In this document: positions 26,361 to 35,324 of the stretch, in pieces
How positions within the stretch are numbered: the stretch's first letter is position 1
Layout: every line of letters begins with the position of its first letter
DNA from: JAXLVB01 sp046329195
GTDB lineage: Bacteria; Bacteroidota; Bacteroidia; Cytophagales; Spirosomataceae
NCBI GenBank assembly: GCA_046329195.1
Contig: JAXLVB010000002.1
Location: 620,001-684,000, forward strand
Length of the DNA stretch: 64,000 bases
Reading direction: 5' to 3'
Program-made: the position numbers and the translations under genes
Notes under the pieces: generated by a model
The model's input: the letters and a program-made list of their open reading frames with translations, nothing else
Database searches by the model: none
Told to the model about the DNA's origin: nothing

Positions 26361-26407
26361 AACTATTGGTTTTTAGCTGATGATTCTGTTACTTTTTTGA
26401 AGCAATG

Positions 26408-27271
26408 TTAACCTAAATAGGTTTTCAGTGCTTTGCTACGGCTCGTATGACGAAGGCGACGAATTGCTTTTTCTTTAATTTGGCGAACACGTTCACGAGT
26501 TAAATTAAACTTCTCTCCGATTTCTTCCAAGGTCATTGCATGTTCTCCATTCAATCCAAAATACAAGGTTACTACATCAGCCTCTCGCTGTGTCAAGGTA
26601 GAAAGTGCACGTTGAACTTCTTTACGGAGTGAATCATTAATCAAACCGGAATCAGGCTTGTCTTCACCGTCATTTTCTAATACATCCAGGAGGCTATTTT
26701 CTTCACCTTGCACAAATGGCGCATCCATCGAAACGTGGCGGCCTGAAATTTTCAGCGTATCAACTACTTCAGCTGTTGACACTTCAAGTACCTCTGCCAA
26801 TTCTTCGGGCGAGGGTTCACGTTCAAACTTTTGCTCTAACTCAGAAAATGTTTTAGAGATTTTGTTTAGTGAGCCTACCCGGTTTAATGGTAAACGTACA
26901 ATACGAGATTGCTCGGCCAATGCTTGTAAGATAGATTGGCGAATCCACCAAACGGCGTACGATATAAATTTGAAACCACGGGTTTCATCAAAGCGCTGTG
27001 CTGCTTTAATCAAACCTAAATTGCCTTCATTAATCAAATCGCCTAGCGATAACCCTTGGTTTTGGTATTGTTTTGCTACAGACACCACAAAGCGAAGGTT
27101 TGCTTTAGTGAGTCGTTCGAGTGCAATCAAATCTCCGTCCCGTATCTTGCGAGCTAGATCTACTTCCTCATCAGGTGTGAGCAAATCAACTTTTCCAATC
27201 TCTTGCAAGTATTTATCAAGCGATTGGCTCTCACGGTTGGTTATTTGTTTGCTTATTTTTAGCTGTCTCAT
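26408..27271 (-). CDS. rpoD: Primary sigma factor (sigma-70/RpoD), short Bacteroidota form
   Basis: 287 residues: the Bacteroidota housekeeping sigma without the long region 1.1. Region 1.2 (SLDKYLQEIGKVDLLTPDEE), region 2 (NLRFVVSVAKQYQNQG, DLINEGNLGLIKAAQRFD, ISYAVWWIRQSI), region 3, and region 4 with TLTQREADVVTLYFGL and the helix-turn-helix TLEEIGEKFNLTRERVRQIKE. It directs transcription from TTTG/TAnnTTTG promoters like those seen in this window. The gene follows pnp on the same strand with about 110 bases between. Confidence 0.95.
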   Translation of the reverse strand: MRQLKISKQITNRESQSLDKYLQEIGKVDLLTPDEEVDLARKIRDGDLIALERLTKANLRFVVSVAKQYQNQGLSLGDLINEGNLGLIKAAQRFDETRGFKFISYAVWWIRQSILQALAEQSRIVRLPLNRVGSLNKISKTFSELEQKFEREPSPEELAEVLEVSTAEVVDTLKISGRHVSMDAPFVQGEENSLLDVLENDGEDKPDSGLINDSLRKEVQRALSTLTQREADVVTLYFGLNGEHAMTLEEIGEKFNLTRERVRQIKEKAIRRLRHTSRSKALKTYLG

Positions 27272-27380
27272 GTACGTTGTTGCGTTGGTAACAGAATAAC
27301 GAAAAAGTGTTGATATTAGTTTTCTACTTTACAGTAAGTCATCTTGCCAACTACTCTTCTATTCTTAAAACAATGTCGGT

Positions 27381-29519
27381 TTATTTTTTGTTCTCTGGAC
27401 GGGTGGGTCGTTCTAACAATACTTTGCGTGAAAGTCTAAATTTACCAGTTTTTTTGTCAACTTCAAGTAATTTCACTTTCACTTCATCGCCTTCTTTGAA
27501 AACACCATCCATCGTTTCGAGACGATCCCACGAAATCTCTGAAATATGTAACAAACCGTCTTTTCCTGGCATGAACTCTACAAAGGCACCAAACGGCATA
27601 ATGGTTTTTACCTTACCTTCATAAACTTCCCCAATTTCAGGTACAGCTACGATTCCTTTGATTCGCTTCACTGCTTTGTCCATGCTTGCTTGGTTTGTTG
27701 CAAAAACCGTTACAAAACCAGCGTTATCACGTTCTTCAATATTAACCGTGGCACCTGATTCACGTTGAATTTCTTGAACTATCTTACCGCCAGGTCCGAT
27801 AACAGCACCAATTTGATCACGTTCAATTTTAATCAAATAGGCACGTGGGGCATTTGGTTTGAAATCGGCACGTGGGGTTTCAATTGATTTCTTCATTTCG
27901 CCTAAGATGTGCAAACGCCCTGCTTTAGCTTGCGCCAAGGCTTGTGCCAACACCTCATAGGGTAAGCCATCAATTTTAATATCCATTTGGCAAGCCGTAA
28001 TACCGTTTTCGGTTCCGGTTACCTTAAAATCCATATCTCCCAAGTGGTCTTCGTCACCTAAAATATCAGACAACACCGCCCATTTGCCTGTCTTTGAGTC
28101 AGTTATCAAACCCATAGCAATTCCCGAAACGGGTGCTTTGATCTGAATACCTCCATCCATTAGGGCCAATGTTCCAGCGCAAACGGTTGCCATTGATGAC
28201 GAACCATTTGATTCTAAAATATCAGAAACGATACGAAGCGTATAAGGAAAATCCTCGCCTGTAGGCAACATTTGTTTGATAGCACGGTGTGCTAAGTTAC
28301 CATGACCAATCTCACGACGGCCAGGTGCTCGGTTGGGTTTCACTTCACCTGTCGAAAAGCCAGGGAAGTTGTAGTGAAGCATAAATTTGTTATAGCCTGT
28401 TTCGTAGGCAGTATCAATAATTTGTTCATCTAACTTGGTTCCAAGCGTAATTGTTGTAAGAGATTGGGTTTCTCCACGAGTAAAGATTGCCGAACCGTGT
28501 GCCGACGGCAAATAGCCTACTTCACAATAAATAGGACGGATTTCGTCCAATTTTCGACCATCCAAGCGGACTCGTTCGTCGAGTACCAAGTTACGTGACG
28601 CTTCGTATTCCAATTCTCCGAAGTACTTGCTTACCAAACTCAAACTAACGGTATGGTCTTCAGGTAAAGTTGCCAAATAGGCTTCACGCACGGCTTTAAA
28701 GCCTTCTTTACGAGCTTGTTTGCTTGGATTGCCTTGGCGGCAAACCGCATATACCTGCTCGTAATAGTTTTCTCTCAAAAAGGCAAACAGTTCTTCGTTG
28801 TTGGTTTCGTGGTTATATTCACGCTTCACGGTTTTGCCAACGGCAGCTTCCAGCTCTTTTTGGATTGCACACTGTGTTTTAATCACCTCATGTGCCATAC
28901 GAAGAGCTCCCAGCACGTCCTCTTCTGAACATTCTTGCATTTCTCCCTCTACCATTAGAATATTCTCGGCGGTAGCTGCTACAATGAGGTCAAGTTCGGC
29001 ACCTGCCAAAGCAGAAGCAACTGGGTTTATGACAAACTCGCCATTGATTTTGGCAATCCGAACTTCGGAGATAGGTCCATTGAACGGAATATCGGACACC
29101 ATCAAGGCGCACGATGCCGCAAAACCTGCCAAGGCATCTGGTAGTACTTCTGTATCTGCTGAAATCAAATAGACATTTACTTGAACATCAGCATGAAAAT
29201 CTTCAGGAAAAGTAGGGCGTAAAGCTCTATCAATCAAACGACTAACTAATACTTCGTGATCTGAAAGGCGTCCTTCTCGGCGTTGAAAACTGCCGGGTAT
29301 TTTACCAGCCGAAGCAAATTTTTCTTGATAATCAACGGAAAGAGGTAGAAAATCTATCCCTTCACGAGCTTCTTTATTAGCCACCACCGTAGCCAAAAGC
29401 ATGGTGTCGCCACAACGAACCACCACTGAGCCATCAGCTTGGCGTGCCAATTTTCCAGTTTCAATAGTAATCGCTCTGCCGTCTGGTAATGAAACTGCTT
29501 TTGTGATAATATTAAACAT
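27381..29519 (-). CDS. pnp: Polyribonucleotide nucleotidyltransferase (PNPase)
   Basis: 3'-5' phosphorolytic exoribonuclease of RNA decay. From ATG 29519 (MFNIITKAVSLPDGR) it has 712 residues, the usual length; a longer reading from 29561 adds 14 unlikely residues. Domains: two RNase PH domains (first from residue 1, second with GETQSLTTITLGT and ILESNGSSSMATVCAG), a KH domain (IGAVIGPGGKIVQEIQ) near 560-620 and an S1 domain (GEVYEGKVKTIMPFGAFVEF) near 630-700. It lies downstream of rpsO, the classic rpsO-pnp pair, here separated by a strong hairpin. Confidence 0.97.
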   Translation of the reverse strand: MFNIITKAVSLPDGRAITIETGKLARQADGSVVVRCGDTMLLATVVANKEAREGIDFLPLSVDYQEKFASAGKIPGSFQRREGRLSDHEVLVSRLIDRALRPTFPEDFHADVQVNVYLISADTEVLPDALAGFAASCALMVSDIPFNGPISEVRIAKINGEFVINPVASALAGAELDLIVAATAENILMVEGEMQECSEEDVLGALRMAHEVIKTQCAIQKELEAAVGKTVKREYNHETNNEELFAFLRENYYEQVYAVCRQGNPSKQARKEGFKAVREAYLATLPEDHTVSLSLVSKYFGELEYEASRNLVLDERVRLDGRKLDEIRPIYCEVGYLPSAHGSAIFTRGETQSLTTITLGTKLDEQIIDTAYETGYNKFMLHYNFPGFSTGEVKPNRAPGRREIGHGNLAHRAIKQMLPTGEDFPYTLRIVSDILESNGSSSMATVCAGTLALMDGGIQIKAPVSGIAMGLITDSKTGKWAVLSDILGDEDHLGDMDFKVTGTENGITACQMDIKIDGLPYEVLAQALAQAKAGRLHILGEMKKSIETPRADFKPNAPRAYLIKIERDQIGAVIGPGGKIVQEIQRESGATVNIEERDNAGFVTVFATNQASMDKAVKRIKGIVAVPEIGEVYEGKVKTIMPFGAFVEFMPGKDGLLHISEISWDRLETMDGVFKEGDEVKVKLLEVDKKTGKFRLSRKVLLERPTRPENKK

Positions 29520-29656
29520 ATACAAATAAGATGTGATACATTTATCTGGGATTAACCGCAAAATAGATAAAATGCAAAAGTGAAAGTCAACTGAGGGGGA
29601 CGAATCTGTAGGCTTGCCATTCGGGATTTAGGGCGCCAAACGATTCAATAAAATAC

Positions 29657-29688
29657 AATCAGGGAATTCAAGCATGAATTCCCTGATT
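29657..29688 (-). terminator. Hairpin between rpsO and pnp
   Basis: AATCAGGGAATTC, 6-base loop, GAATTCCCTGATT: a perfect 13 bp stem, followed on the minus strand by GTATTTTATT. It can terminate rpsO transcripts or serve as an RNase processing site for rpsO-pnp mRNA. Confidence 0.8.
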
Positions 29689-29699
29689 TATTCTTGCGC

Positions 29700-29975
29700 T
29701 TATTTACGCAAATTCAATTTAGCTACGATAGCACGGTAGCGACTAATGTCGGTTTTGTGAAGGTAATCCAACAAACGACGACGCTTACCAACTAATTTCA
29801 AAAGACCCTGACGAGTTGAGTAGTCTTTATGATTTTTTTTCAAATGCTCTGTTAAATGACTAATACGGTGTGTGAATAGAGCAATTTGGGATTCGGGCGA
29901 ACCAGTGTCTGATGCTGACTTAGCAAACCCGTGCAAAGCAAAGATTTCTTGCTTTTTCTCTTGATTGAGGTACAT
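29700..29975 (-). CDS. rpsO: 30S ribosomal protein S15
   Basis: 91 residues, near the usual 89. Contains the family signature GSPESQIALFTHRISHLTEH, the segment HKDYSTRQGLLKLVGKRRRLLDYL and the C-terminal helix. It binds 16S rRNA at the central domain junction during small-subunit assembly. A TATCTTTG -7 box lies about 57 bases upstream; the gene starts the rpsO-pnp-rpoD-menD run. Confidence 0.98.
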   Translation of the reverse strand: MYLNQEKKQEIFALHGFAKSASDTGSPESQIALFTHRISHLTEHLKKNHKDYSTRQGLLKLVGKRRRLLDYLHKTDISRYRAIVAKLNLRK

Positions 29976-30031
29976 CTGTTAAAAAATTATCCGATGCGTG
30001 TCGGAATGATACAAAAAATTAAAAACAGCCG

Positions 30032-30039
30032 CAAAGATA
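30032..30039 (-). promoter_or_regulatory. Putative -7 box for rpsO (TATCTTTG)
   Basis: Minus-strand TATCTTTG matches TAnnTTTG; no clear TTTG at 19-20 bases upstream. The leader of about 50 bases leaves room for S15 autoregulation, which is not demonstrated here. Confidence 0.5.
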
Positions 30040-30056
30040 CCTTTTTTATAGCAAAA

Positions 30057-31535
30057 TCACGCATTTTGTTGTGATTTTTTTTGTATAATCCCCTGGATCA
30101 TCGGGATGTACTTCTCTTTGAGTCGGTTAAAATAAATAGAATAGACATCGGCGTCAAAAAGGCGGGAGTCGTTTTGGGCTTGTCGAAGAAAATAAAGCCC
30201 AAAACTCAATAAAATCACATTGGCAAACCAGGCTCCAAACACAACGGAAGTCAAGCCTTCTTTTGCCCACTTGTCGCCATTAATCATGAGTACGTACATC
30301 AAAATATAAAACAAAATAGCAATGATAACTGGCATCCCAAACCCACCTTTTTTGATGATAGCTCCGAGGGGTGCCCCTATCAAAAACATCACAAAACAAG
30401 CAAAAGCAAAGGTAAATTTATGATGCCACTCCAAATCATTCTTACGGAGATCATCTGCTCTACTTTTGAGGTACACTTGATTGGTTTCGGCTGTTGCAAG
30501 AAGGTTTTTAGCCTGAGAAAGAGCGTATTCTGTGATATTTTTGCGTATCCCAAAATCGGTGATTGGCCGCCCGATGAGTTCGTCCAACCAGCGGCCTGGT
30601 AGTGCTTTTTTGTGGGCTGTATCTTTCGTATCACGCAGATGGTACAAGTAATATGACTTGGCGCTAGGGTAATAATTTTGTTTTAATTTTTTGTAGTCCA
30701 CCTTGACCGAGTCTATGAATTTTCCCAGTTCAATGACCGTTTTCATACTTTGATGGTGTTTGAATTGGTCTTCGTCGGTACGGTGCATATCAAAAGCCGC
30801 CAAACTAAACACCAGTTTGCTTTTTTTGAAGGCACTCCTTGTAAACTGAGTCTGGTTGGGATTAGAGGAGTTTCGGTCGGTATAATCACTGTATTCGTGC
30901 CCGTTGAACAACTCAAACACTAAGTAGCGGTTGTTCAAGGTGGTGTACATCTGGGCTGAGTCGGCCAAAATCACTCGACGATTGCCTTGGCTTTCGGTAT
31001 GGTCATAAATCACCATTTCCTTCAAAGTTTTGTTGTCCTTGAATTTTTTGTTGACTTTGATAGCATAGCCTGGCAAATCATAATAAAAAATACCTTCCTT
31101 AATATTTAGTGTTGCTTTGGTGGTTTTTACGTCCCATAACAGACTCCAACCCTTTAGGTTAGCCCAAGGCGATACTAAGTTATTAAAGGCAAACGAACCA
31201 ATGCTGATAAGAATAGCAACAATGAAAGTTGGTCGTAAAGCTCGACTAATAGAAATTCCCGCCGCCTTGATGGCCGTTAGCTCGGTGAATTCACCCAAGT
31301 TACCATAACTCATAAGCGAGGCCATAAGCACTGCCAGCGGTAACGAAAGCGGCACAGTAATTAAGGAAAAATAAAAAAACAACTTCACAAAAACAATGAG
31401 CCCCAAGTCTTTCCCCACAAATTCGTCGAAGTATGTAAGAATAAAACGCATTAAGAAGATAAATACCACAACGCTAGTCGTGATGATGAAGGGGCCAAAA
31501 AATGCTTTTAAAATAAGTTTATCTAATTTTTTCAT
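30057..31535 (-). CDS. LptF/LptG family permease (YjgP/YjgQ)
   Basis: 492 residues. An N-terminal membrane block (helices around 10-35, 55-80 and 100-120), a central periplasmic jelly-roll domain (about 130-380, longer than in enterobacteria), then a C-terminal membrane block (AFACFVMFLIGAPLGAIIKKGGFGMP, PVIIAILFYILMYVLM, VVFGAWFANVILLSFGLYFL). These proteins are the membrane subunits of the lipopolysaccharide exporter LptB2FG. Whether this one is LptF or LptG is unclear, and the partner is not in the window. It carries a TAACTTTG box just upstream. Confidence 0.9.
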   Translation of the reverse strand: MKKLDKLILKAFFGPFIITTSVVVFIFLMRFILTYFDEFVGKDLGLIVFVKLFFYFSLITVPLSLPLAVLMASLMSYGNLGEFTELTAIKAAGISISRALRPTFIVAILISIGSFAFNNLVSPWANLKGWSLLWDVKTTKATLNIKEGIFYYDLPGYAIKVNKKFKDNKTLKEMVIYDHTESQGNRRVILADSAQMYTTLNNRYLVFELFNGHEYSDYTDRNSSNPNQTQFTRSAFKKSKLVFSLAAFDMHRTDEDQFKHHQSMKTVIELGKFIDSVKVDYKKLKQNYYPSAKSYYLYHLRDTKDTAHKKALPGRWLDELIGRPITDFGIRKNITEYALSQAKNLLATAETNQVYLKSRADDLRKNDLEWHHKFTFAFACFVMFLIGAPLGAIIKKGGFGMPVIIAILFYILMYVLMINGDKWAKEGLTSVVFGAWFANVILLSFGLYFLRQAQNDSRLFDADVYSIYFNRLKEKYIPMIQGIIQKKSQQNA

Positions 31536-31557
31536 GAAGTGTCCCTGTCTCTTCCCA

Positions 31558-31565
31558 CAAAGTTA
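31558..31565 (-). promoter_or_regulatory. Putative -7 box for the LptF/G gene (TAACTTTG)
   Basis: Minus-strand TAACTTTG fits TAnnTTTG; the start codon is 22 bases downstream, giving a short leader. No clear -33 box. Confidence 0.45.
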
Positions 31566-31689
31566 CGGAACCTTATTCAACCTCTTGATGAGATTAAGAA
31601 ATTTTAACGGTCGGTACTACAGGTAAAGAACTTAGTGTTATAAAAAAAGTAGCAAAGTTGGCCTATATAGTCAACTATCAATCAACCGG

Positions 31690-32082
31690 TTAGCTTCCTA
31701 CAATTTCTTTCAGAGTATCTAACAAACCTTCCCATAATTCTATCAGTTCTTCGGCATCACTATTAGTAGAGTAGTCGGTCACTTTCAAAAACGTAGAATT
31801 GGTTAGCTCACTGACTTCCAATTTGAATTCAAGAAAATTGGTATCTCGCCCCGATTCACCTGTATTCATAAAGTCAAAACGGACACTTTTATTAGTACGG
31901 AGTGAAGTAATACGAGCCAAGTGGCTTTCGCCATCCCAGATAAAGTCGAGTTGATGGTCATCTTTATGGTTAACCTTCGATGCAAACCATTGCTGCAAAC
32001 CTGAAGCAGTGCTTAAGTAGGGAAAAAGCACTTTGGGAGAGGCTCTAAGTTCGAATTCGTGTACAAATTTGAATTTATTCAT
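31690..32082 (-). CDS. START-like (SRPBCC) domain protein
   Basis: 130 residues forming a single START/Bet v1-like domain: FVHEFELRASPKVLFPYLS at the start, GLQQWFASKVNH, DFIWDGE, and a C-terminal helix (ELIELWEGLLDTLKEIVG). This matches the short START-like family common in Bacteroidota, related to AHSA1 proteins. A ligand or partner is not known. It precedes the LptF/G gene on the same strand by about 150 bases; the latter has its own -7 box. Confidence 0.8.
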   Translation of the reverse strand: MNKFKFVHEFELRASPKVLFPYLSTASGLQQWFASKVNHKDDHQLDFIWDGESHLARITSLRTNKSVRFDFMNTGESGRDTNFLEFKLEVSELTNSTFLKVTDYSTNSDAEELIELWEGLLDTLKEIVGS

Positions 32083-32213
32083 AGTGCAACATGGTTTAAA
32101 AAAATCAAAAAAAATATCAATTCAAGCACTTCAAATTCAAGTATTTATAAAATCCAAGATGCTTTGAACACGATTTTTGTTACGGCAATGTATGAATAAA
32201 TCAAAAAAACTAC

Positions 32214-32221
32214 TACTTTTG
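32214..32221 (+). promoter_or_regulatory. Putative -7 box for tRNA-Met (TACTTTTG)
   Basis: TACTTTTG fits TAnnTTTG and lies 14 bases before the tRNA 5' end. The -33 position is weak. Confidence 0.55.
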
Positions 32222-32235
32222 TGAAAAAATTATTG

Positions 32236-32309
32236 AGCGAGGTAGCTCAGGTGGTTAGAGCGTCGGATTCATAACCCGAAGGTCAGGGGTTCAATTCCCC
32301 TCCTCGCTA
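32236..32309 (+). tRNA. tRNA with CAT anticodon (tRNA-Met, or Ile2 if modified)
   Basis: A complete cloverleaf: 7 bp acceptor stem AGCGAGG/CCTCGCT, D stem GCTC/GAGC, anticodon loop TTCATAA with CAT at 32270-32272, T stem AGGGG/CCCCT with loop TTCAATT, discriminator A. CCA is not encoded. The A1-U72 pair is closed, unlike initiator tRNA, so this is elongator Met or the lysidine-modified Ile2. The anticodon stem TCGGA/CCCGA has an A-C mismatch next to the loop. Confidence 0.9.
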
Positions 32310-32310
32310 C

Positions 32311-32348
32311 AAAGAAAAAAGCCCTTCAGCTGAAGGGCTTTTTTCTTT
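32311..32348. terminator. Bidirectional terminator between tRNA-Met and holA
   Basis: A perfect palindrome with an 18-base arm (AAAGAAAAAAGCCCTTCA) and central GC, giving T tracts in both directions. It ends tRNA transcription and the convergent holA transcript (stop at 32356). Confidence 0.92.
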
Positions 32349-32355
32349 GTGTATT

Positions 32356-33375
32356 TTAATGCAAAATCGTAAAAACCAACTCGCTGAGAATCTCCCCTTC
32401 GCTTTGATTACCGGCATCAATGCCTTTTGACTTGGCATCTGCTTGCCGCAAGTAGTTGATAATCTGACGGTTTTTGTGCTGTGGATAGTTTCTCAAGGCC
32501 ACTAAATAATCTTTCACAAAAAAGGGATTGATCCCCAGCAGCTTTGCCAGATTTCCTTCTGACTTATCCGAACAGACTTGGACCAATAGCAATTTGCTGA
32601 AAAAGTTGTACAACACAATAATAATCGGCATGAGGGGATTATCCTTGGTATTGGCAGCAAAATAGCTGACTATTTGGTTGGCCTTTAGTACGTCTCGTTG
32701 AATGAGGGCTTTCTGAAACTCAAAAATGTTGTATTCCTTACTAACTCCCACAAAACGCTCAATGGTTTCGGCAGTAATTTCTTGACTTATAGTTAAGTTC
32801 AGAATAATTTTTTCAATTTCGCTGGTCATGCGTTTGAGGTCATTACCTACAAACTCTACCAACATCTGAATGGCCTTGGGGCTAATCTTTACGCCTTTTT
32901 GATGGCAGTAAGCATGAACCCAGTCGGGCAATTTGTTGTCATACAGCTTTTTGGAATTGACCAACACGCCGTGTTTTTCGGCTGCTTTCACCCATGATTT
33001 TCGTTCGTCAAGCCCTGTTTTGAAACAAAGAACCAAAATGGTGGAGGGTAAGGGTCTTAGAAAATAATCCTCTAAAAAACGACTTTGCTCCTTGCTGTCA
33101 ATGCCCTGAATATCCTGAGCTTCTTTGATAAGTACCACCTGGCGGTCGGCCATCATCGGAAATTTCTTGGCGTAGCTCAAAACAGTTCCAACCGAAAGGT
33201 CTTTGCCAAATAACACAAATTGGTTAAACGCACGCTCATGGGGGGCAATTGCATGGTTTTCAATCAGTTCGGCTATGGTATCTATATAAAAAGGTTCGTC
33301 GCCATGTAGCACATACACGGGTGAAAATTTTTGTTTTTGAAGCTCTTGGATTATTTCGGTTGCAGTAGTAGGCAT
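32356..33375 (-). CDS. holA: DNA polymerase III subunit delta
   Basis: 339 residues. Clamp-loader subunit that opens the sliding clamp. The AAA+-like N-terminus shows PVYVLHGDEPFYIDTIAELI, then FPMMADRQVVLIKEAQ, the lid-domain phrase GNDLKRMTSEIEKI, and a C-terminal collar domain (FFAKQYL-like text, VQVCSDKSEGNLAKLLGINPFFVKDY). Length and order fit the family. It ends at the tRNA-Met terminator; upstream lies acpH about 100 bases away. Confidence 0.93.
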   Translation of the reverse strand: MPTTATEIIQELQKQKFSPVYVLHGDEPFYIDTIAELIENHAIAPHERAFNQFVLFGKDLSVGTVLSYAKKFPMMADRQVVLIKEAQDIQGIDSKEQSRFLEDYFLRPLPSTILVLCFKTGLDERKSWVKAAEKHGVLVNSKKLYDNKLPDWVHAYCHQKGVKISPKAIQMLVEFVGNDLKRMTSEIEKIILNLTISQEITAETIERFVGVSKEYNIFEFQKALIQRDVLKANQIVSYFAANTKDNPLMPIIIVLYNFFSKLLLVQVCSDKSEGNLAKLLGINPFFVKDYLVALRNYPQHKNRQIINYLRQADAKSKGIDAGNQSEGEILSELVFTILH

Positions 33376-33478
33376 GTAGGAATTTGCTACTTTATCCAGG
33401 TTGAATTATTGAAAATCTTTAATACTAAACACGATTAAAAGCCATGCATTAGGCAACAGGCAAGGGCCGCACCAAATT

Positions 33479-34087
33479 TTATATAATCAGATTATCCTTC
33501 AAAAAAGTCTGGCAAACCTGCTGGATGTCAGTAAAAAACAGCGAAAATTCTGATTCATATAAATCAAAATCTTTCTGCAACTCTTCCAAAGCGTATTCCA
33601 TACCAGAGATAAATTCCGCTCGTCGTGCGATTCCTTTTAGCGACCACCCAATTCCCTCTAGATGAGCATAATTGGTGAGCCAATCATGCTTGGTAATAGA
33701 CTCAATCAGCCGGTCAAAGGTGCTGGGGAGCTGGGGCTTAACCAAAAGTAAATGCCCATAAAATTGTTGCGAGAAGGCACTCAACGAAACATCTGGCGAA
33801 TACATAACCCAATTTTTTGCCAAAAAATGGTCATAAAATACATCTACAATAATCCCTGCAAATTTATGGTATCGGGGTTGCAAACGGTCAATACTTTGTC
33901 GAACCACAGGGTGCGCATCCGTAAACGAATCAATGACCCGATGCAGTTTTGCTCCTATTTTCATAGTTGGGTTCAAAAAGTCGTTTCGATGATGGTCAAT
34001 GTTGCCTCGTACGAAATCTCCGAGAAAATTTCCCAACTGGATGTCAGTGTTGGCACCTGACAGGTAGATGTGAGCTAAAAAGTTCAA
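33479..34087 (-). CDS. acpH: Acyl carrier protein phosphodiesterase (AcpH/DUF479)
   Basis: 202 residues. N-terminal signature MNFLAHIYLSG with LGNFLGDFVRG, then HRVIDSFTDAHPVV and VDVFYDHFLAKNW, the His/Asp metal-binding pattern of the AcpH family. It removes the 4'-phosphopantetheine arm from acyl carrier protein. The start codon is TTG at 34085-34087, sharing bases with the TGA stop (34084-34086) of the upstream dCMP deaminase gene (TTGA overlap), which implies translational coupling. Confidence 0.9.
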   Translation of the reverse strand: MNFLAHIYLSGANTDIQLGNFLGDFVRGNIDHHRNDFLNPTMKIGAKLHRVIDSFTDAHPVVRQSIDRLQPRYHKFAGIIVDVFYDHFLAKNWVMYSPDVSLSAFSQQFYGHLLLVKPQLPSTFDRLIESITKHDWLTNYAHLEGIGWSLKGIARRAEFISGMEYALEELQKDFDLYESEFSLFFTDIQQVCQTFLKDNLII

Positions 34088-34554
34088 GAAGCAGCAGCGT
34101 ATTGTTCAACTTTAACTCCAAACTTTCGTAAAAACTCGACCCCTTCGTCCACGGCAATTCCTTTGTATTGTGCATACGATTTGGCAAATATCAAGCGTTT
34201 AATACCCATCGAAAAGATAATACGGGCACAGGCCAAACAAGGCGAAAGAGTTACGTACAAAGTAGCACCCTCAACGCTCGCTCCGATTTTAGCAGCATAT
34301 AAAATGGCGTTTTGTTCGGCATGAAGTGCCAGCGAACAACTGCCTTTTGAGTCTCGAGGGCAGCCTGTTTCAGGAAACTCATCGTCACAATTGTGCGTGC
34401 CAGCGGGAGGTCCGTTATAACCAATTGAAATGATGCGAGTTTCTTTGGTTAACACCGCCCCTACTTGTGCCTTGATGCAATGCGAGCGCAAAGCTAAGCT
34501 TTGTGCCAGTTCCATAAAAATATCATCAAAGGCAGGGCGTTTTGAATGAGTCAT
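34084..34554 (-). CDS. Deoxycytidylate (dCMP) deaminase family protein
   Basis: 156 residues. Zinc-dependent deaminase converting dCMP to dUMP for thymidylate supply. Motifs: GAVLTKETRIISIGYNG, His78-Ala-Glu80 (HAEQNAI) and SPCLACA with Cys106 and Cys109. A Cys/Asp-rich insert (NCDDEFPETGCPRDSKGSC, about 55-73) is typical of ComE/dCMP deaminase. It has its own well-formed promoter and overlaps acpH downstream. Confidence 0.92.
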   Translation of the reverse strand: MTHSKRPAFDDIFMELAQSLALRSHCIKAQVGAVLTKETRIISIGYNGPPAGTHNCDDEFPETGCPRDSKGSCSLALHAEQNAILYAAKIGASVEGATLYVTLSPCLACARIIFSMGIKRLIFAKSYAQYKGIAVDEGVEFLRKFGVKVEQYAAAS

Positions 34555-34579
34555 GAATACCTAAAGGATGTTTGGTGCA

Positions 34580-34611
34580 CAAAGATAGTTTTAGTTACTT
34601 TGGATAGCAAA
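34580..34611 (-). promoter_or_regulatory. Promoter of the dCMP deaminase-acpH pair
   Basis: On the minus strand: TTTG (34608-34611), 20 bases, TATCTTTG (34580-34587). A full match to the Bacteroidota consensus, with a leader of about 20 bases. Confidence 0.7.
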
Positions 34612-34705
34612 GATGTTCTCGTGTGTTGGCTACAACTTACCTCAAAGGACACTGGTGATTTGAACGTTTTTTTGATTTTGCTTGACCACTTACTCATACA
34701 TTTCC

Positions 34706-35254
34706 ATGAAAAAACTTTTGTTAGGAATCTTTTTGAGCCTCATTACCCTCCAGTTGGCCCAAGCCACCACCCTACCCGACAGCATCATAAAGCCACAGGT
34801 ACGTCCAAGTTTATTGGCGATGGCTTCATACAAAACTGGTAATCAGTACATTAAAATCGTATATGGTCAACCTCTCAAAAAGGGGCGTGTGATTTTTGGA
34901 GGCTTAGAACCCTATGGAAAAGTATGGCGAACGGGGGCCAACGAAGCCACCGAAATTACGTTTTTGAAGGATGTTAAAATTCAAGGAAAACTGGTAAAAG
35001 CTGGAACTTATACAGTTTTTTCAGTCCCAAACCCTGACAAGTGGACGTTTATTCTTAATTCAGAATTAGGCCAGTGGGGTGCATACAAATACAATCCTGA
35101 AAAGAATTTATTTGGTTTTGAACTTGTCCCCATCAAAAACGATGCAATCTACGAAGCTTTAACGTTTAGCTTCAACGAAACGGACGAAGGTGCTGAGTTG
35201 CTCATGCAATGGGACGATGTAAAACTTGTACTGCCGTTGGTGTTTGTAAAGTAA
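34706..35254 (+). CDS. DUF2911 domain protein, exported
   Basis: 182 residues from the ATG at 34706 (MKKLLLGIFLSLITLQLAQA, a good signal peptide); the ATG at 34682 would put eight residues ahead of it. The DUF2911 domain fills the rest: YIKIVYGQPLKKGR, PYGKVWRTGANEATEI, AGTYTVFSVPN, WGAYKYNPEKN. Predicted envelope beta-sandwich protein of unknown function, widespread in Bacteroidota. Single gene, divergent from the dCMP deaminase. Confidence 0.88.
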   Translation: MKKLLLGIFLSLITLQLAQATTLPDSIIKPQVRPSLLAMASYKTGNQYIKIVYGQPLKKGRVIFGGLEPYGKVWRTGANEATEITFLKDVKIQGKLVKAGTYTVFSVPNPDKWTFILNSELGQWGAYKYNPEKNLFGFELVPIKNDAIYEALTFSFNETDEGAELLMQWDDVKLVLPLVFVK

Positions 35255-35324
35255 CAATGGCGTCAGCCGTTTCCAACTGACACCATCTCGGGAGGACAAT
35301 CTCATAAAGAGAACATCAGATAAT

